A DNA stretch of 64,000 nucleotides from positions 124,001-188,000 of the forward strand of contig NZ_PYGD01000007.1 in the NCBI RefSeq assembly GCF_003014535.1. Direction: 5' to 3'. Source of the DNA: Taibaiella chishuiensis. Lineage in GTDB: Bacteria; Bacteroidota; Bacteroidia; Chitinophagales; Chitinophagaceae. Positions 1 through 8,742 of this stretch are shown piece after piece. The number at the start of each line of letters is the position of its first letter. Position 1 is the stretch's first letter. Below the pieces are notes generated by a model. It was not told where the DNA came from and did not search any database. It saw nothing but the letters and a program-made list of their open reading frames with translations. Made by a program: the position numbers and the translations under genes.

Positions 1-1
1 T

Positions 2-205
2 GTAGGCCCGGCCTACGAGGATAAAAGAAAAGAGCATTATCTCAGGGCAGGTTTCCTGATGAATAACTCGGTCAATTTCACCCTGTCGCGCAAAGTAAGC
101 CTGGGCCTGGACCTGCACCTGGGCGTGGGACAAAACGGCGACCCGGACCAGGACGATACCATGCCCATGCTACTGGCCCTGTTCCGTGCGGGTTACCGTT
201 TTTAA
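2..205 (+). CDS. C-terminal end of an outer-membrane beta-barrel protein (partial)
   Basis: An open frame runs in from the left edge of the window and stops at TAA 203-205. About 67 residues are visible. They show alternating hydrophobic and polar strands (for example AGFLMNNSVNFTLSRKVSLG and LDLHLGVGQNG) and end in GYRF, with a C-terminal aromatic residue as is usual for barrels recognised by the BAM machinery. There is no start in the window, so the size and family cannot be given. Barrel character is inferred from strand pattern and terminus only. Transcribed in the same direction as valS but separated by 80 bp that carry a promoter-like element. Confidence 0.6.
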   Translation, partial: VGPAYEDKRKEHYLRAGFLMNNSVNFTLSRKVSLGLDLHLGVGQNGDPDQDDTMPMLLALFRAGYRF

Positions 206-259
206 AACATGCATGTACGGGTTACAACAGCGCCGCTTCCGGCTTTGACCACAAATCAT

Positions 260-267
260 TACATTTG
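260..267 (+). promoter_or_regulatory. -7 promoter element upstream of valS
   Basis: TACATTTG matches the Bacteroidota -7 consensus TAnnTTTG exactly. A TTTG lies at 244-247, only 12 bp upstream, shorter than the usual gap of about 19-21 bp, so the -33 half is uncertain. The element sits 18 bp before the valS ATG, implying a short leader. Confidence 0.5.
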
Positions 268-285
268 CATCCTTATTTTTTAGCA

Positions 286-2907
286 ATGGAACTGAGCAAA
301 AATTACGTACCCCAGGCTACCGAGCAAAAGTGGTACGATTACTGGAATACCAAAGGATACTTTCATAGTGTACCCGACGAGCGCCCTGCCTATACAATTG
401 TAATGCCTCCGCCCAATGTAACCGGTGTGCTGCACATGGGTCATGCGCTTAACAATACGGTCCAGGACATCCTGCTGCGCCGCGCCCGTATGCAGGGCTA
501 TAATACCTGCTGGGTGCCGGGTACCGACCATGCCTCTATTGCTACCGAAGCCAAAGTCGTAAATATGCTGCGCGAAATGGGCATTGATAAAAATAAGCTC
601 AGCCGCGAGGAGTTCCTGAAATATGCCTGGGAGTGGAAAGAGAAATATGGCGGCATCATCCTGCAGCAGCTCAAGAAACTGGGCTGTTCGCTCGACTGGG
701 AACGCACGCACTTTACCATGGATGAAGGATACTACAAAGCCGTAATCAACGTGTTTGTAGACCTGTACCGCAAAGGCAATATTTACCGGGGTGTAAAAAT
801 GATCAACTGGGATCCGCAGGCGCTTACCGCCCTCAGCGATGAAGAGGTGATCCATAAAGAAACCAATTCCAAACTGACTTATGTACGCTATCGCATCGAC
901 AGCGATACGGAAGAATATATAACCATTGCCACCGTACGCCCCGAAACGATCCTGGGCGATACCGCGGTATGCGTTCACCCCGACGATGAACGTTATGCCC
1001 ACCTTAAAGGCAAATACTGCTTCGTGCCCCTGATCAACCGCCGCATCCCGATCATCTTCGACGATTATATCGACAAGGAATTCGGCACCGGCGCGCTGAA
1101 AGTAACACCGGCGCACGATATCAACGACTACAACCTGGGCCAGAAGCATAACCTGGAGGTAATCGATACGCTGAATGCCAACGGCACCCTCAGCGAAGCG
1201 GCACAGCTCTATATCGGCGAAGACCGTTTTGCCGTACGTAAAAAGATCGTGGAAGACCTGAAAACCTCCGGCAATTTTGTAAAACAGGAAGACTATACCA
1301 ACCAGGTAGGCGTTTCGGAAAGGACCAACGCGGTAATCGAACCGCGCCTGTCGATGCAATGGTGGTGCAATATGGACCGTATGGCCCAGCCCGCGCTGGA
1401 AGCGGTAATGAACGACGATATCCGGTTCTACCCCTCCAAGTTCAAAAACTTGTACCGCCACTGGATGAGCAATATCAAAGACTGGTGTATCAGCCGCCAG
1501 CTCTGGTGGGGACAGCGCATACCGGCCTGGTACGACAAACAGGGCAATATTTATGTAGCGCCCACCGAAGCCGAAGCGAAGGCAGCTTATAAAGCCGCCT
1601 TCCCCGATGGCGCCGACGAGCTGCGCCAGGAAGAAGATGTATTCGATACCTGGTTTTCGGCATGGCTGTGGCCGATGGAAGTATTCGACTGGGATAAAGA
1701 TCATAACAATAAAGAACTGGCTTATTATTACCCGACCAGCACACTGGTTACGGCTCCCGACATCATCTTCTTCTGGGTAGCCAGGATGATCATGTCCGGT
1801 TACGAATACCAGGGCAAACTGCCTTTCGAACAAGTATACTTTACCGGCCTGATCCGCGATAAACAAGGCCGGAAGATGAGTAAGCAATTGGGCAACTCGC
1901 CCGATTTGCTGCAGCTGATCGAAGACTACGGCGCCGATATCGTACGTTTCAGCGTATTGATCTCATCGCCTGCCGGTAACGATATCCTGTATGATGAATC
2001 GTTCCTGGAACAGGGCCGCAACTTCTCCAACAAGATCTGGAACGCCCTGAAACTGGTTAAGATGTGGGAAGAGAAAACAACGCAGGAAGGCCTGAGCAAC
2101 AGCCAGGACGGCGCCTTTGCCACCAGCTGGATGCATAACCGCATCCTCGAAGCCAGGACCCAGATCGACCATATGTTCCGCGACTTTAAACTGAGCGAAG
2201 CCTTAAAAACGATTTACTCCCTCATCTGGGACGACTTCTGCTCCTGGTACCTCGAATGGGTAAAACCCGCACAGGACCAGGCGATGAGCCGCGAAGTATA
2301 CGAAAAGACCCTGTCGCTTTTCGAAGACCTGTTGCAACTGTTGCACCCATACATGCCTTTCCTCACCGAAGAGGTATTCCACCTGTTGCGCGAGCAGCAG
2401 GAAGACCTGATCAACCGCCAGTTGCCCGCAGCGAGCGCTGCAGACGACCAGGTATTGCGCCAGGGCGCCTTGTTGCAGCAACTGATCTCTGCCATCAGGG
2501 ACACCCGTAACAAAAACCAGCTGAAGCCAAAAGAAACCGTTTCGGTGGCTATAGATACCGCCAATACCGGGTTCTACACGGCCGCAGGTCATATCCTGCA
2601 GCGCCAGGTAAACGCCGATAGCCTGGAAATGGCTACCGAAGCGCCCGCCGGCTGGATTGCACTTGTAGTACAGACCGAAAAAGTTTATCTTGACTGCAAA
2701 ATCGAGGTAGACCCCGAAGCACAACGCGGCAAAATGCAGGAAGAGCTGGAATACCTGAAAGGTTTCCTGTTGAGCGTTGATAAAAAACTCAGTAACGAAA
2801 GATTTGTGCAGAACGCCAAACCCGAGATTATCGAGAACGAAAGAAAAAAACAATCCGATGCGGTAGCTAAGATCAAAACCCTGGAGGAAAGTTTGAGCCT
2901 GTTGTAA
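286..2907 (+). CDS. valS: Valyl-tRNA synthetase
   Basis: Class I aminoacyl-tRNA synthetase that charges tRNA-Val with valine in the cytoplasm, with editing of misactivated threonine. The protein is 873 aa, normal for a bacterial ValRS. It carries the HIGH-type motif in PNVTGVLHMGHAL near residue 50, the KMSKS-type loop as KMSKQLGNSPD near residue 530, a CP1 editing insertion between them (GDTAVCVHPDD), an anticodon-binding domain, and a C-terminal coiled-coil arm rich in Lys and Glu. The ATG at 286 is chosen over an in-frame TTG at 265 because the promoter element at 260-267 overlaps the TTG and the protein then begins MELSKNYVPQATEQKWYDYW, as in relatives. The next gene follows after 8 bp and may be co-transcribed. 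Confidence 0.97.
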   Translation: MELSKNYVPQATEQKWYDYWNTKGYFHSVPDERPAYTIVMPPPNVTGVLHMGHALNNTVQDILLRRARMQGYNTCWVPGTDHASIATEAKVVNMLREMGIDKNKLSREEFLKYAWEWKEKYGGIILQQLKKLGCSLDWERTHFTMDEGYYKAVINVFVDLYRKGNIYRGVKMINWDPQALTALSDEEVIHKETNSKLTYVRYRIDSDTEEYITIATVRPETILGDTAVCVHPDDERYAHLKGKYCFVPLINRRIPIIFDDYIDKEFGTGALKVTPAHDINDYNLGQKHNLEVIDTLNANGTLSEAAQLYIGEDRFAVRKKIVEDLKTSGNFVKQEDYTNQVGVSERTNAVIEPRLSMQWWCNMDRMAQPALEAVMNDDIRFYPSKFKNLYRHWMSNIKDWCISRQLWWGQRIPAWYDKQGNIYVAPTEAEAKAAYKAAFPDGADELRQEEDVFDTWFSAWLWPMEVFDWDKDHNNKELAYYYPTSTLVTAPDIIFFWVARMIMSGYEYQGKLPFEQVYFTGLIRDKQGRKMSKQLGNSPDLLQLIEDYGADIVRFSVLISSPAGNDILYDESFLEQGRNFSNKIWNALKLVKMWEEKTTQEGLSNSQDGAFATSWMHNRILEARTQIDHMFRDFKLSEALKTIYSLIWDDFCSWYLEWVKPAQDQAMSREVYEKTLSLFEDLLQLLHPYMPFLTEEVFHLLREQQEDLINRQLPAASAADDQVLRQGALLQQLISAIRDTRNKNQLKPKETVSVAIDTANTGFYTAAGHILQRQVNADSLEMATEAPAGWIALVVQTEKVYLDCKIEVDPEAQRGKMQEELEYLKGFLLSVDKKLSNERFVQNAKPEIIENERKKQSDAVAKIKTLEESLSLL

Positions 2908-2915
2908 ATAAAATT

Positions 2916-3422
2916 ATGTCGAAGATGAAAAAATATGTGTTCCCGGTAATCATTGCAGCAATGGCAGGCGCTTTCAGCCTGGCACAGGCGCAGCAACGCA
3001 AGGCGCAGCCAACGTTGCAAAAGGCCGAGCCGAAAAAAAAGATCATACATAAAGGCAAAGCCTTTCTTTCCGATGGCAAAACCGGTTCCGGTAAGATCAG
3101 CAAGAAAGCCTTCGACTCCCTGATCGCCTACCCGCTGATCGCTAAGGACAGCCTGGGCAGGGAACACAAAGTAATCGGGTACACCTTCAGTTATTCGGAA
3201 CGCGGCCTGTATGAAGACAGTATGGGTACCCCCAGGATCATGGCCGATTTCTATTCTACAGAAAGCGAAGGCGGCCAGTTACCCGCCTTCTGGTTGCAGA
3301 ATATCCGGGAGCGCTCCAAAGGCGGCGATACCGCGTATTTCGACCAGGTGATCTCGAAATATACCGATACCGGCAAAAGCTTCTTTTATGCCGAGCCGAT
3401 CAAACTGATTATTACGGAATAA
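2916..3422 (+). CDS. Secreted protein of unknown function
   Basis: A 168-aa protein with a basic N-terminus and a hydrophobic segment ending in LAQAQQ, a convincing Sec signal peptide. The mature part starts with a Lys-rich stretch and then a compact region with DSLIAYPLIAKDSLGREHKV and a C-terminal EPIKLIITE. I do not recognise the family. It starts 8 bp after the valS stop, so it is probably in the same transcript, and it is closed by a strong hairpin at 3446-3475. A second in-frame ATG at 2925 is an equally good start and gives the cleaner MKKYVFPV signal sequence. Confidence 0.75.
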   Translation: MSKMKKYVFPVIIAAMAGAFSLAQAQQRKAQPTLQKAEPKKKIIHKGKAFLSDGKTGSGKISKKAFDSLIAYPLIAKDSLGREHKVIGYTFSYSERGLYEDSMGTPRIMADFYSTESEGGQLPAFWLQNIRERSKGGDTAYFDQVISKYTDTGKSFFYAEPIKLIITE

Positions 3423-3445
3423 AACACAACAGTAACCTGATAAGC

Positions 3446-3475
3446 AAAGAGCGATACCCTGGGGTATCGCTCTTT
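3446..3475. terminator. Rho-independent terminator, usable from both sides
   Basis: A 13-bp perfect stem (3446-3458 with 3463-3475) with a 4-nt loop. It has A-rich sequence on the left and T-rich on the right and lies between two convergent genes, so it can end both the valS-side transcript and the minus-strand sulfhydrylase operon. Confidence 0.85.
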
Positions 3476-3500
3476 TATATGTTAGTCAAAGCCCGCTGGT

Positions 3501-4673
3501 TCAGGGTTCCAGGGCCTGCAAAATATCCTGCAGGATATCGTCGCGGTGTTCCAGCCCGGCGGAGATGCGGATCAGGCCGGGGGTAATATTCACGGCCAGC
3601 CGCTCTTCCTCCGTCAGTTTAGCATGGGTAGTACTTGCCGGGTGCGAAGCAATACTGCGGGTATCGCCCAGGTTGGCCGTCAGCGAAAGCATATTCAGTT
3701 TATCGAGAAAACGGCGCCCTGCTTCCAGTCCGCCGGCCAGTTCGAAACATATGATACCGCCGCCGTTCTTCATCTGTTTTACGGCGATGTCGTATTGCGG
3801 ATGCGAGGCCAGGAAAGGATACCGGAGTGTTTTGATTGCCGTATGATGTTCCAGTTGCTGCGCCAGGTATAAGGCATTGGCCGCATGACGCTCCATACGC
3901 ACGTCCAGTGTTTCCAGGCTTTTGCTCAGGATCCAGGCGTTAAAGGGCGAGAGCGAAGGCCCCATACTGCGGCAGAACAAATAAATATCGTGTATCAGGT
4001 CTTTGCGGCCGGCTACAACGCCCGCCAGTACCCGGCCCTGCCCATCTAGCCATTTGGTGCCGGAGTGGATAACCAGGTCGGCGCCGTATTCGACAGGTCT
4101 TTGTGCAATGGGCGTAGCAAAACAGTTATCTACCACGAACAGGAGCCCATGCTTACGGGCCAACTCGCCCAGCCGCTCCAGGTCCAGGATATCGAGCCCG
4201 GGATTGGTAGGCGTTTCCACATAGATCATTTTCGTCTCGGGGCGTATAGCCTGTTCCCAGGTGTCGGGTTGGTCGGCAGCGAAGTAACTGCTGCTGATCC
4301 CGTACTTGGGCAGGTACTTGTTGAGCACCGTATGGGTGCTGCCGAATATAGCATTGCAGCTCAGCAGGTGATCGCCCTGTTTGAGCAGGGCCAGGAACGT
4401 TGAGGAGATCGCGCTCATGCCCGATGCGGTAGCATAGGCGGCCTCGGTACCTTCCAGCGCCGCGATCTTGTCGGTAAATTCGGTAACGTTAGGATTAACA
4501 AAGCGGCTGTAGATATTGGCTTCGCGCTCATCGGCAAAGGTAGCCCGCATTTCTTCGGCGGTATCAAAACAAAAACTGCTGGTTAAATACAAAGGAACGG
4601 AGTGTTCCATCTGGCCGGAACGTTCGGCCTGAATACGGATTGCCTGTGTAATCGGATTCATTTGCTTAGACAT
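3501..4673 (-). CDS. PLP-dependent O-acyl-homoserine sulfhydrylase / cystathionine gamma-synthase family enzyme
   Basis: A 390-aa fold-type I PLP enzyme of the trans-sulfuration family. Visible marks are IYSRFVNPN (cofactor phosphate region), SGMSAI, the substrate-contact segment YVETPTNPGLDI, VVDNCFATP, and the PLP lysine in SGTKWLDGQGR (Lys207). Family members convert O-acetyl- or O-succinylhomoserine to homocysteine (with sulfide) or cystathionine (with cysteine). The sequence alone does not decide which, but SGTKWLDGQGR resembles MetZ-type sulfhydrylases. The divergent metX supports O-acetylhomoserine as substrate. It follows the OsmC gene by 30 bp on the same strand and is closed by the terminator at 3446-3475. 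The role is methionine synthesis in the cytoplasm. Confidence 0.9.
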   Translation of the reverse strand: MSKQMNPITQAIRIQAERSGQMEHSVPLYLTSSFCFDTAEEMRATFADEREANIYSRFVNPNVTEFTDKIAALEGTEAAYATASGMSAISSTFLALLKQGDHLLSCNAIFGSTHTVLNKYLPKYGISSSYFAADQPDTWEQAIRPETKMIYVETPTNPGLDILDLERLGELARKHGLLFVVDNCFATPIAQRPVEYGADLVIHSGTKWLDGQGRVLAGVVAGRKDLIHDIYLFCRSMGPSLSPFNAWILSKSLETLDVRMERHAANALYLAQQLEHHTAIKTLRYPFLASHPQYDIAVKQMKNGGGIICFELAGGLEAGRRFLDKLNMLSLTANLGDTRSIASHPASTTHAKLTEEERLAVNITPGLIRISAGLEHRDDILQDILQALEP

Positions 4674-4703
4674 GGATAAAAAATTTTAAAAGATCAGGAG
4701 CGC

Positions 4704-5138
4704 TTACAGGTTTACCTCGTATGTAATGGTACAGCCCGCGCGGCGCAGGGTTTCGGCCACGGAACAGTATTTGTCGATCGACAAAGCCGCGGCACGTTGG
4801 GCCTTGTCGGCATCCAGCGCGCCCGTAAAACGGAAACGGATATGCGCTTTGGTCCACAGGGCCGGTACTTTGTCCTGCTCCCGCTCCGCATCGATATCCA
4901 TTTCGAAACTATCGAAAACCTGGCGTTGCTTTTCCAGGATACTGACGATATCGATACCGCTGCAGGTACCCAGCGACATAATAACGCCCTGCATAGGCCG
5001 TACACCGGTGCTTACCGCATCCAGCCGGGGCCGCTCTACACCATCGGGTACCGATTGAAAATTGACATCGTTACCATTTTCGTCCGTAGCGGTAAAGGTG
5101 CGTTCGGCGATATGGTATTTTATGTGAATAGAAGGCAT
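4704..5138 (-). CDS. OsmC-family peroxiredoxin-like protein
   Basis: A 144-aa protein with the OsmC/Ohr fold pattern: N-terminal strands, a central helix containing LGTCSGIDIVSIL, and a second cysteine in KYCSVAETLRRAGC. The two conserved cysteines are the peroxidatic and resolving positions of this family, which reduces organic hydroperoxides or handles related thiol chemistry. It resembles the YhfA branch more than Ohr. The ATG at 5138 is preferred to the upstream in-frame start at 5174 because the latter falls inside the divergent promoter region and adds an atypical extension. It is first in a two-gene operon with the sulfhydrylase, linking it to sulfur metabolism by context only. Confidence 0.85.
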   Translation of the reverse strand: MPSIHIKYHIAERTFTATDENGNDVNFQSVPDGVERPRLDAVSTGVRPMQGVIMSLGTCSGIDIVSILEKQRQVFDSFEMDIDAEREQDKVPALWTKAHIRFRFTGALDADKAQRAAALSIDKYCSVAETLRRAGCTITYEVNL

Positions 5139-5175
5139 ACTTTTTATTTTGCTGTAAAAATAAGACACCAACAAT

Positions 5176-5183
5176 TACTTTTG
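5176..5183 (+). promoter_or_regulatory. -7 promoter element for metX
   Basis: TACTTTTG is a perfect TAnnTTTG match 36 bp before the metX ATG in the 81-bp divergent region between OsmC and metX. The nearest TTTG is at 5148-5151, with a 24-bp gap that is somewhat long. Confidence 0.5.
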
Positions 5184-5219
5184 CACAATTAAATTCAATT
5201 ACCCGATACAAGAACAGGC

Positions 5220-6248
5220 ATGCAAAACAGTTACCATTACGACCAGGCTTTTACATTGGAAAACGGCGGCAGCCTGCCGGAACTCCACATCAGCTACCAT
5301 ACCTACGGGCAGCTGGATGCAGACAAGAGCAATGTGGTATGGATCTGCCATGCCCTTACCGCCAGCGGCGATGCTGCGGGCTGGTGGGACGGACTGGTGG
5401 GCGAAGGCAGGACGATTGACCCGGCCCGGCATTTTATCGTATGTGCCAATATTATCGGCAGCTGTTATGGCAGTACGGGGCCGCTCAGTATCGACAAAAC
5501 AACCGGGGCGCCCTTTCACAACAGTTTTCCCTTACTGACGATACGCGATATGGTACAGGCGCATATATTGCTGCGCCGGCACCTGGGCATCGAAGAGATA
5601 CACCTGCTGGCCGGTGGCAGTATGGGCGGCTACCAGGCCATGGAGTGGGCCCTGGCCGAACCGCAGCGTATCCGCAACCTGTTCCTGCTGGTAACCTCGG
5701 CGGCCGAAAGTGCCTGGGGCATTGCCATTCATACGGCGCAACGACTGGCCATAAGCGCCGACCAAAGTTTTGGCACAGCAGCCGATAATGCCGGCGCAGC
5801 AGGCCTGAAAGCCGCCAGGGCCATAGGTATGCTGACCTACCGCAACCCGGCGCTGATGAACAAACAACAAACCGATACCGATACCAGTAAAACAGATGAT
5901 TTTAAAGCCAGCACCTATATTCAATACCAGGGCGACAAACTGGTAAGCCGCTTTAATGCCTACAGCTACTGGACCCTGACAAAAGCAATGGATAGCCATA
6001 ACCTGGCCAGGGGCCGTGCAGCCTCTGCAGAAGCGGTGTTACAACAGATTGCGCAACCGGTATTGCTCGTGGGTATCAGCAGCGATATTCTTTGCCCGCC
6101 CCACGAACAGCGGTTCCTGGCACAGCATTTACCCCTGTGCCGTTATGAAGAAATTGATTCGGAATATGGTCATGACGGGTTCCTGGTAGAATCGGAACAG
6201 GTAGGCCAACGCCTGCAAAACTGGCTGGAAGGCTTAACCGGCGCTTAA
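5220..6248 (+). CDS. metX: Homoserine O-acetyltransferase
   Basis: A 342-aa alpha/beta-hydrolase-fold acyltransferase that activates homoserine with acetyl-CoA, the first committed step of methionine synthesis. It shows the MetX signature NVVWICHALTASGDA, NIIGSCYGSTGP, the nucleophile elbow LLAGGSMGGYQAMEWA (Ser134) and the acid/base part of the triad in ISSDILCPP and SEYGHDGFLVE. Length is normal. It is divergent from the OsmC-sulfhydrylase pair, so all methionine genes here share one 81-bp control region. The last 3 bases of its stop region overlap the stop of the convergent membrane-protein gene. Confidence 0.93.
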   Translation: MQNSYHYDQAFTLENGGSLPELHISYHTYGQLDADKSNVVWICHALTASGDAAGWWDGLVGEGRTIDPARHFIVCANIIGSCYGSTGPLSIDKTTGAPFHNSFPLLTIRDMVQAHILLRRHLGIEEIHLLAGGSMGGYQAMEWALAEPQRIRNLFLLVTSAAESAWGIAIHTAQRLAISADQSFGTAADNAGAAGLKAARAIGMLTYRNPALMNKQQTDTDTSKTDDFKASTYIQYQGDKLVSRFNAYSYWTLTKAMDSHNLARGRAASAEAVLQQIAQPVLLVGISSDILCPPHEQRFLAQHLPLCRYEEIDSEYGHDGFLVESEQVGQRLQNWLEGLTGA

Positions 6249-6643
6249 TCGAGTCGTTCGGACAGGATGCCGAACACAAAACCCGCCAGGAAAAAAGCAG
6301 CGGCGTTTTTTACATGATACCAGTTATAATTATCGAGGTAGTCGAGACTGCCGGTGCCGAGTAGTACGACCAGCAGGGCAAGGATGCCCGAAAGTAAAGC
6401 CAGCACCAGGCCGTTCATACGGCGGAAAGGCAATTTGACCAGTAACAGGTAACCCAGGCAGGACAAAGCCAGGTAGCAGGCCGTAACCGGCAGCCACTGG
6501 GCATAGTCGAGTTTGAGAATGAGCTCGTGCTGGTAGGTATCCGGCACCAGCAGGTCGTTACCCAGGATAATGAGCATCGTGCACAGAACCGTGGCCGTGA
6601 TAAAAGAAAGACTATAAATAAATCCGGCACGCAGGGGTTTCAT
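6245..6643 (-). CDS. Four-helix membrane protein of unknown function
   Basis: A 132-aa protein made almost entirely of hydrophobic segments: roughly residues 9-28, 49-68, 76-96 and 112-128. Short charged loops separate them (PFRRMN; DNYNWYHVK). No family is recognised. Its stop codon overlaps the metX stop tail-to-tail by 4 nt. There is no clear partner gene and no visible terminator between the two. Confidence 0.7.
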   Translation of the reverse strand: MKPLRAGFIYSLSFITATVLCTMLIILGNDLLVPDTYQHELILKLDYAQWLPVTACYLALSCLGYLLLVKLPFRRMNGLVLALLSGILALLVVLLGTGSLDYLDNYNWYHVKNAAAFFLAGFVFGILSERLD

Positions 6644-6805
6644 ACAGACCTGTTATTGAATCGGGCACAAGATAGACAATATATTAATTACTCCCATATA
6701 AAACAAACCAGGCCAGTGTCATGCTTTTGTAAATTTTATAAAGGGCAATGATCGTATTAAGACTGCCGAACCGGCGCCTACCCCTATCCTTGTTCATTTA
6801 ATTTT

Positions 6806-6813
6806 TACTTTTG
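6806..6813 (+). promoter_or_regulatory. -7 promoter element for the sigma-54 regulator gene
   Basis: TACTTTTG is a perfect TAnnTTTG match 24 bp before the TTG start of the regulator. No convincing -33 TTTG is seen at the expected distance. Confidence 0.5.
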
Positions 6814-6837
6814 ATCCTCCAATAATACACGCACAAT

Positions 6838-8181
6838 TTGAAAACCGTTCTGATAATAGACGACGAAGAAAAGCTCCGGGGCCTGCTGTCGCGCATCGTA
6901 AAGGGTGAAGGCTTCCATGTGGTGGAAGCAGCCGATATAAAATCGGGCATCCGCAAGGCCGAACAACACGATATCGATGTGGTGCTCTGCGATGTAAAAC
7001 TGCCCGATGGCAACGGGTTGGACCTGGTCGAAAAACTAAAGACCCGGTTTCCCCTGCTGGAGATTATCCTGCTTACCGCCTACGGCAATATTCCCGATGG
7101 CGTACAAGCCATGAAGAACGGGGCTTTCGACTATATCGTCAAGGGCGACGACAATGATAAGATTATTCCCCTGCTGAACCGCGCCATGGAAAAAGTAAGC
7201 CTGCTTAAGAGGGTTAAGGAACTGGAGCAAAGGGTCGGTAAGAAGTACTCCTTTCAAAGCATCATAGGCCAGTCCAAACCGCTGCAGGATGCCATATCGC
7301 TGGCCAAAAAGGTGGCCCCCACCGATGCCGCCGTACTGCTTACCGGCGAAACCGGTACGGGTAAAGAAGTATTTGCCCAGGCCATACACCAGGGCAGCAG
7401 CCGCTGCGGCAAAAACTTTGTAGCCCTTAACTGCAGCGCCCTGGGTAAGGACATCCTGGAAAGCGAACTGTTTGGGTATAAACAAGGCGCCTTTACCGGC
7501 GCAGCCAAAGATAAAAAGGGCCTGATCGAAGAGGCCAACGGCGGCACCCTCTTTCTCGACGAGATCGGCGAGATGCCGCTCGACCTGCAGGCCAAACTGT
7601 TGCGGGTACTCGAAACCAGCGAATTCATCAAGCTGGGCGATACCCGGCCGCAAAAGTCCGACTTCCGCCTGATTGCGGCTACGAATAAAGACCTTAAAGC
7701 CGAAAGCGAGGCCCATCTCTTCCGCTCCGACCTTTACTTCCGTCTTAATGTATTCCAGATCCAGCTGCCGCCCCTGCGCGAACGCGTAAAAGACATTGAA
7801 GCGCTCGCTGTTTTTTACACCCGCCAGTTTGCGGCCAAAACCGATGGCCAGGAAAAACATTTCGCCCCGGGTTTTATAGCCAGGCTGGAAGCCTATGCCT
7901 GGCCCGGCAATATCCGCGAACTGAAAAACGTGATCGAGCGGGCCGTGATCCTGAGCGAACGCAATGAGCTGGGCCCTGCTTCCCTGCCCTTCGAAATACA
8001 GGAGGCAAGCCCCACCAGCGGGAAGACGCACCTGTCGGCCTTTTCGCTAATGAGCGCCGAAAAGCTGCATATTCAGAAAGTACTGAACCATACCCGCGGC
8101 AATAAAGCCGAGGCTGCACGCCTGCTGGAGATCGGCATTGCCACCCTCTACCGCAAACTCGAAGAATACAAAATACAGTAG
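6838..8181 (+). CDS. Sigma-54-dependent response regulator, probable Kdp activator
   Basis: A 447-aa NtrC-family protein. It has a receiver domain at residues 1-120 with the acidic pair IIDDEE and phospho-acceptor Asp52 in LCDVKLPDG. An AAA+ domain follows with Walker A GETGTGKE, the sigma-54 contact loop GAFTGA, Walker B GTLFLDEIGEM and the arginine-finger region. A Fis-type helix-turn-helix (GNKAEAARLLEIGIATLYRKL) ends the protein. The start must be TTG at 6838: an in-frame stop lies at 6823 and no ATG lies between, and the protein begins correctly as KTVLIIDDEE. It lies directly before the kdp genes and a -24/-12 promoter, so it probably replaces the OmpR-type KdpE. Its likely partner kinase is at 16070-17776; this is context, not proof. 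Confidence 0.93.
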   Translation: MKTVLIIDDEEKLRGLLSRIVKGEGFHVVEAADIKSGIRKAEQHDIDVVLCDVKLPDGNGLDLVEKLKTRFPLLEIILLTAYGNIPDGVQAMKNGAFDYIVKGDDNDKIIPLLNRAMEKVSLLKRVKELEQRVGKKYSFQSIIGQSKPLQDAISLAKKVAPTDAAVLLTGETGTGKEVFAQAIHQGSSRCGKNFVALNCSALGKDILESELFGYKQGAFTGAAKDKKGLIEEANGGTLFLDEIGEMPLDLQAKLLRVLETSEFIKLGDTRPQKSDFRLIAATNKDLKAESEAHLFRSDLYFRLNVFQIQLPPLRERVKDIEALAVFYTRQFAAKTDGQEKHFAPGFIARLEAYAWPGNIRELKNVIERAVILSERNELGPASLPFEIQEASPTSGKTHLSAFSLMSAEKLHIQKVLNHTRGNKAEAARLLEIGIATLYRKLEEYKIQ

Positions 8182-8204
8182 CACACGCTACCTATCATTT
8201 TGAG

Positions 8205-8233
8205 AAAAAGCCTATCATTTTGATAGGCTTTTT
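8205..8233 (+). terminator. Rho-independent terminator after the sigma-54 regulator
   Basis: A 13-bp stem (8205-8217 with 8221-8233), 3-nt loop, and a T-run. The left arm CCTATCATTTTGA is preceded by a second direct copy of itself at about 8191-8203, giving a possible alternative pairing. The stop is at 8179-8181. It separates regulator transcription from the kdp operon. Confidence 0.85.
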
Positions 8234-8303
8234 TTATGCCCTTAAAGACCGCTATAAAATTAAAATACTGACTATAAACGCTTTAAACCACACCTCCCGG
8301 ATC

Positions 8304-8319
8304 TGGCCCGGATTTGGCA
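8304..8319 (+). promoter_or_regulatory. Candidate sigma-54 (-24/-12) promoter of the kdp operon
   Basis: TGGCCCGGATTTGGCA fits the consensus TGGCAC-N5-TTGCW with one mismatch in each half and exactly 10 bp between the invariant GG (8305-8306) and GC (8317-8318). It lies 29 bp before the first kdp-locus ATG and just after the gene for a sigma-54 activator. A start of transcription near 8330 is predicted. Confidence 0.75.
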
Positions 8320-8348
8320 TATAAGAGGACAAACAGATATCCAATTAT

Positions 8349-8708
8349 ATGAACCCATACGAGATACCGGCCATGCTGGAAGACGAACTGCCCGCGATAG
8401 TGCCTAGCTTAAAAGAGCATGCCCCCGATGGCAATGCCACACAGATCATTAAAGTACTGACCCATTATACCCGCAGCCTGCTGTCGCTGCACGACCTGCC
8501 TGCCGTTGTTAAATGCATGCAGGTGGCCGACAAGATCTATGAGAAAGGCAACCAGGTGGTACGCAACGCCGTGGAGAATGTATTCGTATACTCCTTCTCG
8601 GGGCTGCAATGCGCCTGCAACCGCCTCGAATGGAAACAGATCCAGTCCAAGATACCCGTAACTCTTTACTCGGCTTATGTACGCCAGATCTACCGCTCGG
8701 GCCTCTGA
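8349..8708 (+). CDS. Conserved-looking protein of unknown function, first gene of the kdp operon
   Basis: A 119-aa soluble protein, mostly helical by its residue pattern, with no signal peptide or membrane segment. Parts that look structured are IIKVLTHYTRSLLSLHDLPA, VKCMQVADKIYEKGN and VVRNAVENVFVYSFSGLQ. I cannot assign a function. It is the first ORF after the sigma-54-type promoter and precedes kdpF-kdpA. A role tied to Kdp, such as regulation or assembly, is only an inference from position. Confidence 0.7.
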   Translation: MNPYEIPAMLEDELPAIVPSLKEHAPDGNATQIIKVLTHYTRSLLSLHDLPAVVKCMQVADKIYEKGNQVVRNAVENVFVYSFSGLQCACNRLEWKQIQSKIPVTLYSAYVRQIYRSGL

Positions 8709-8742
8709 TCCGTTTCTTTCACTTCTAAAATAGTATGCAACG

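Noticed and set aside
280-1887. Long minus-strand open frame of 535 codons opposite valS
   Set aside because: It is a shadow of the valS frame: no family features, and valS is complete with all motifs on the plus strand.
5139-5219. SAM-type riboswitch before the methionine genes
   Set aside because: Only 81 bp separate the divergent genes and a promoter element occupies part of them; no riboswitch-like folding was recognised.
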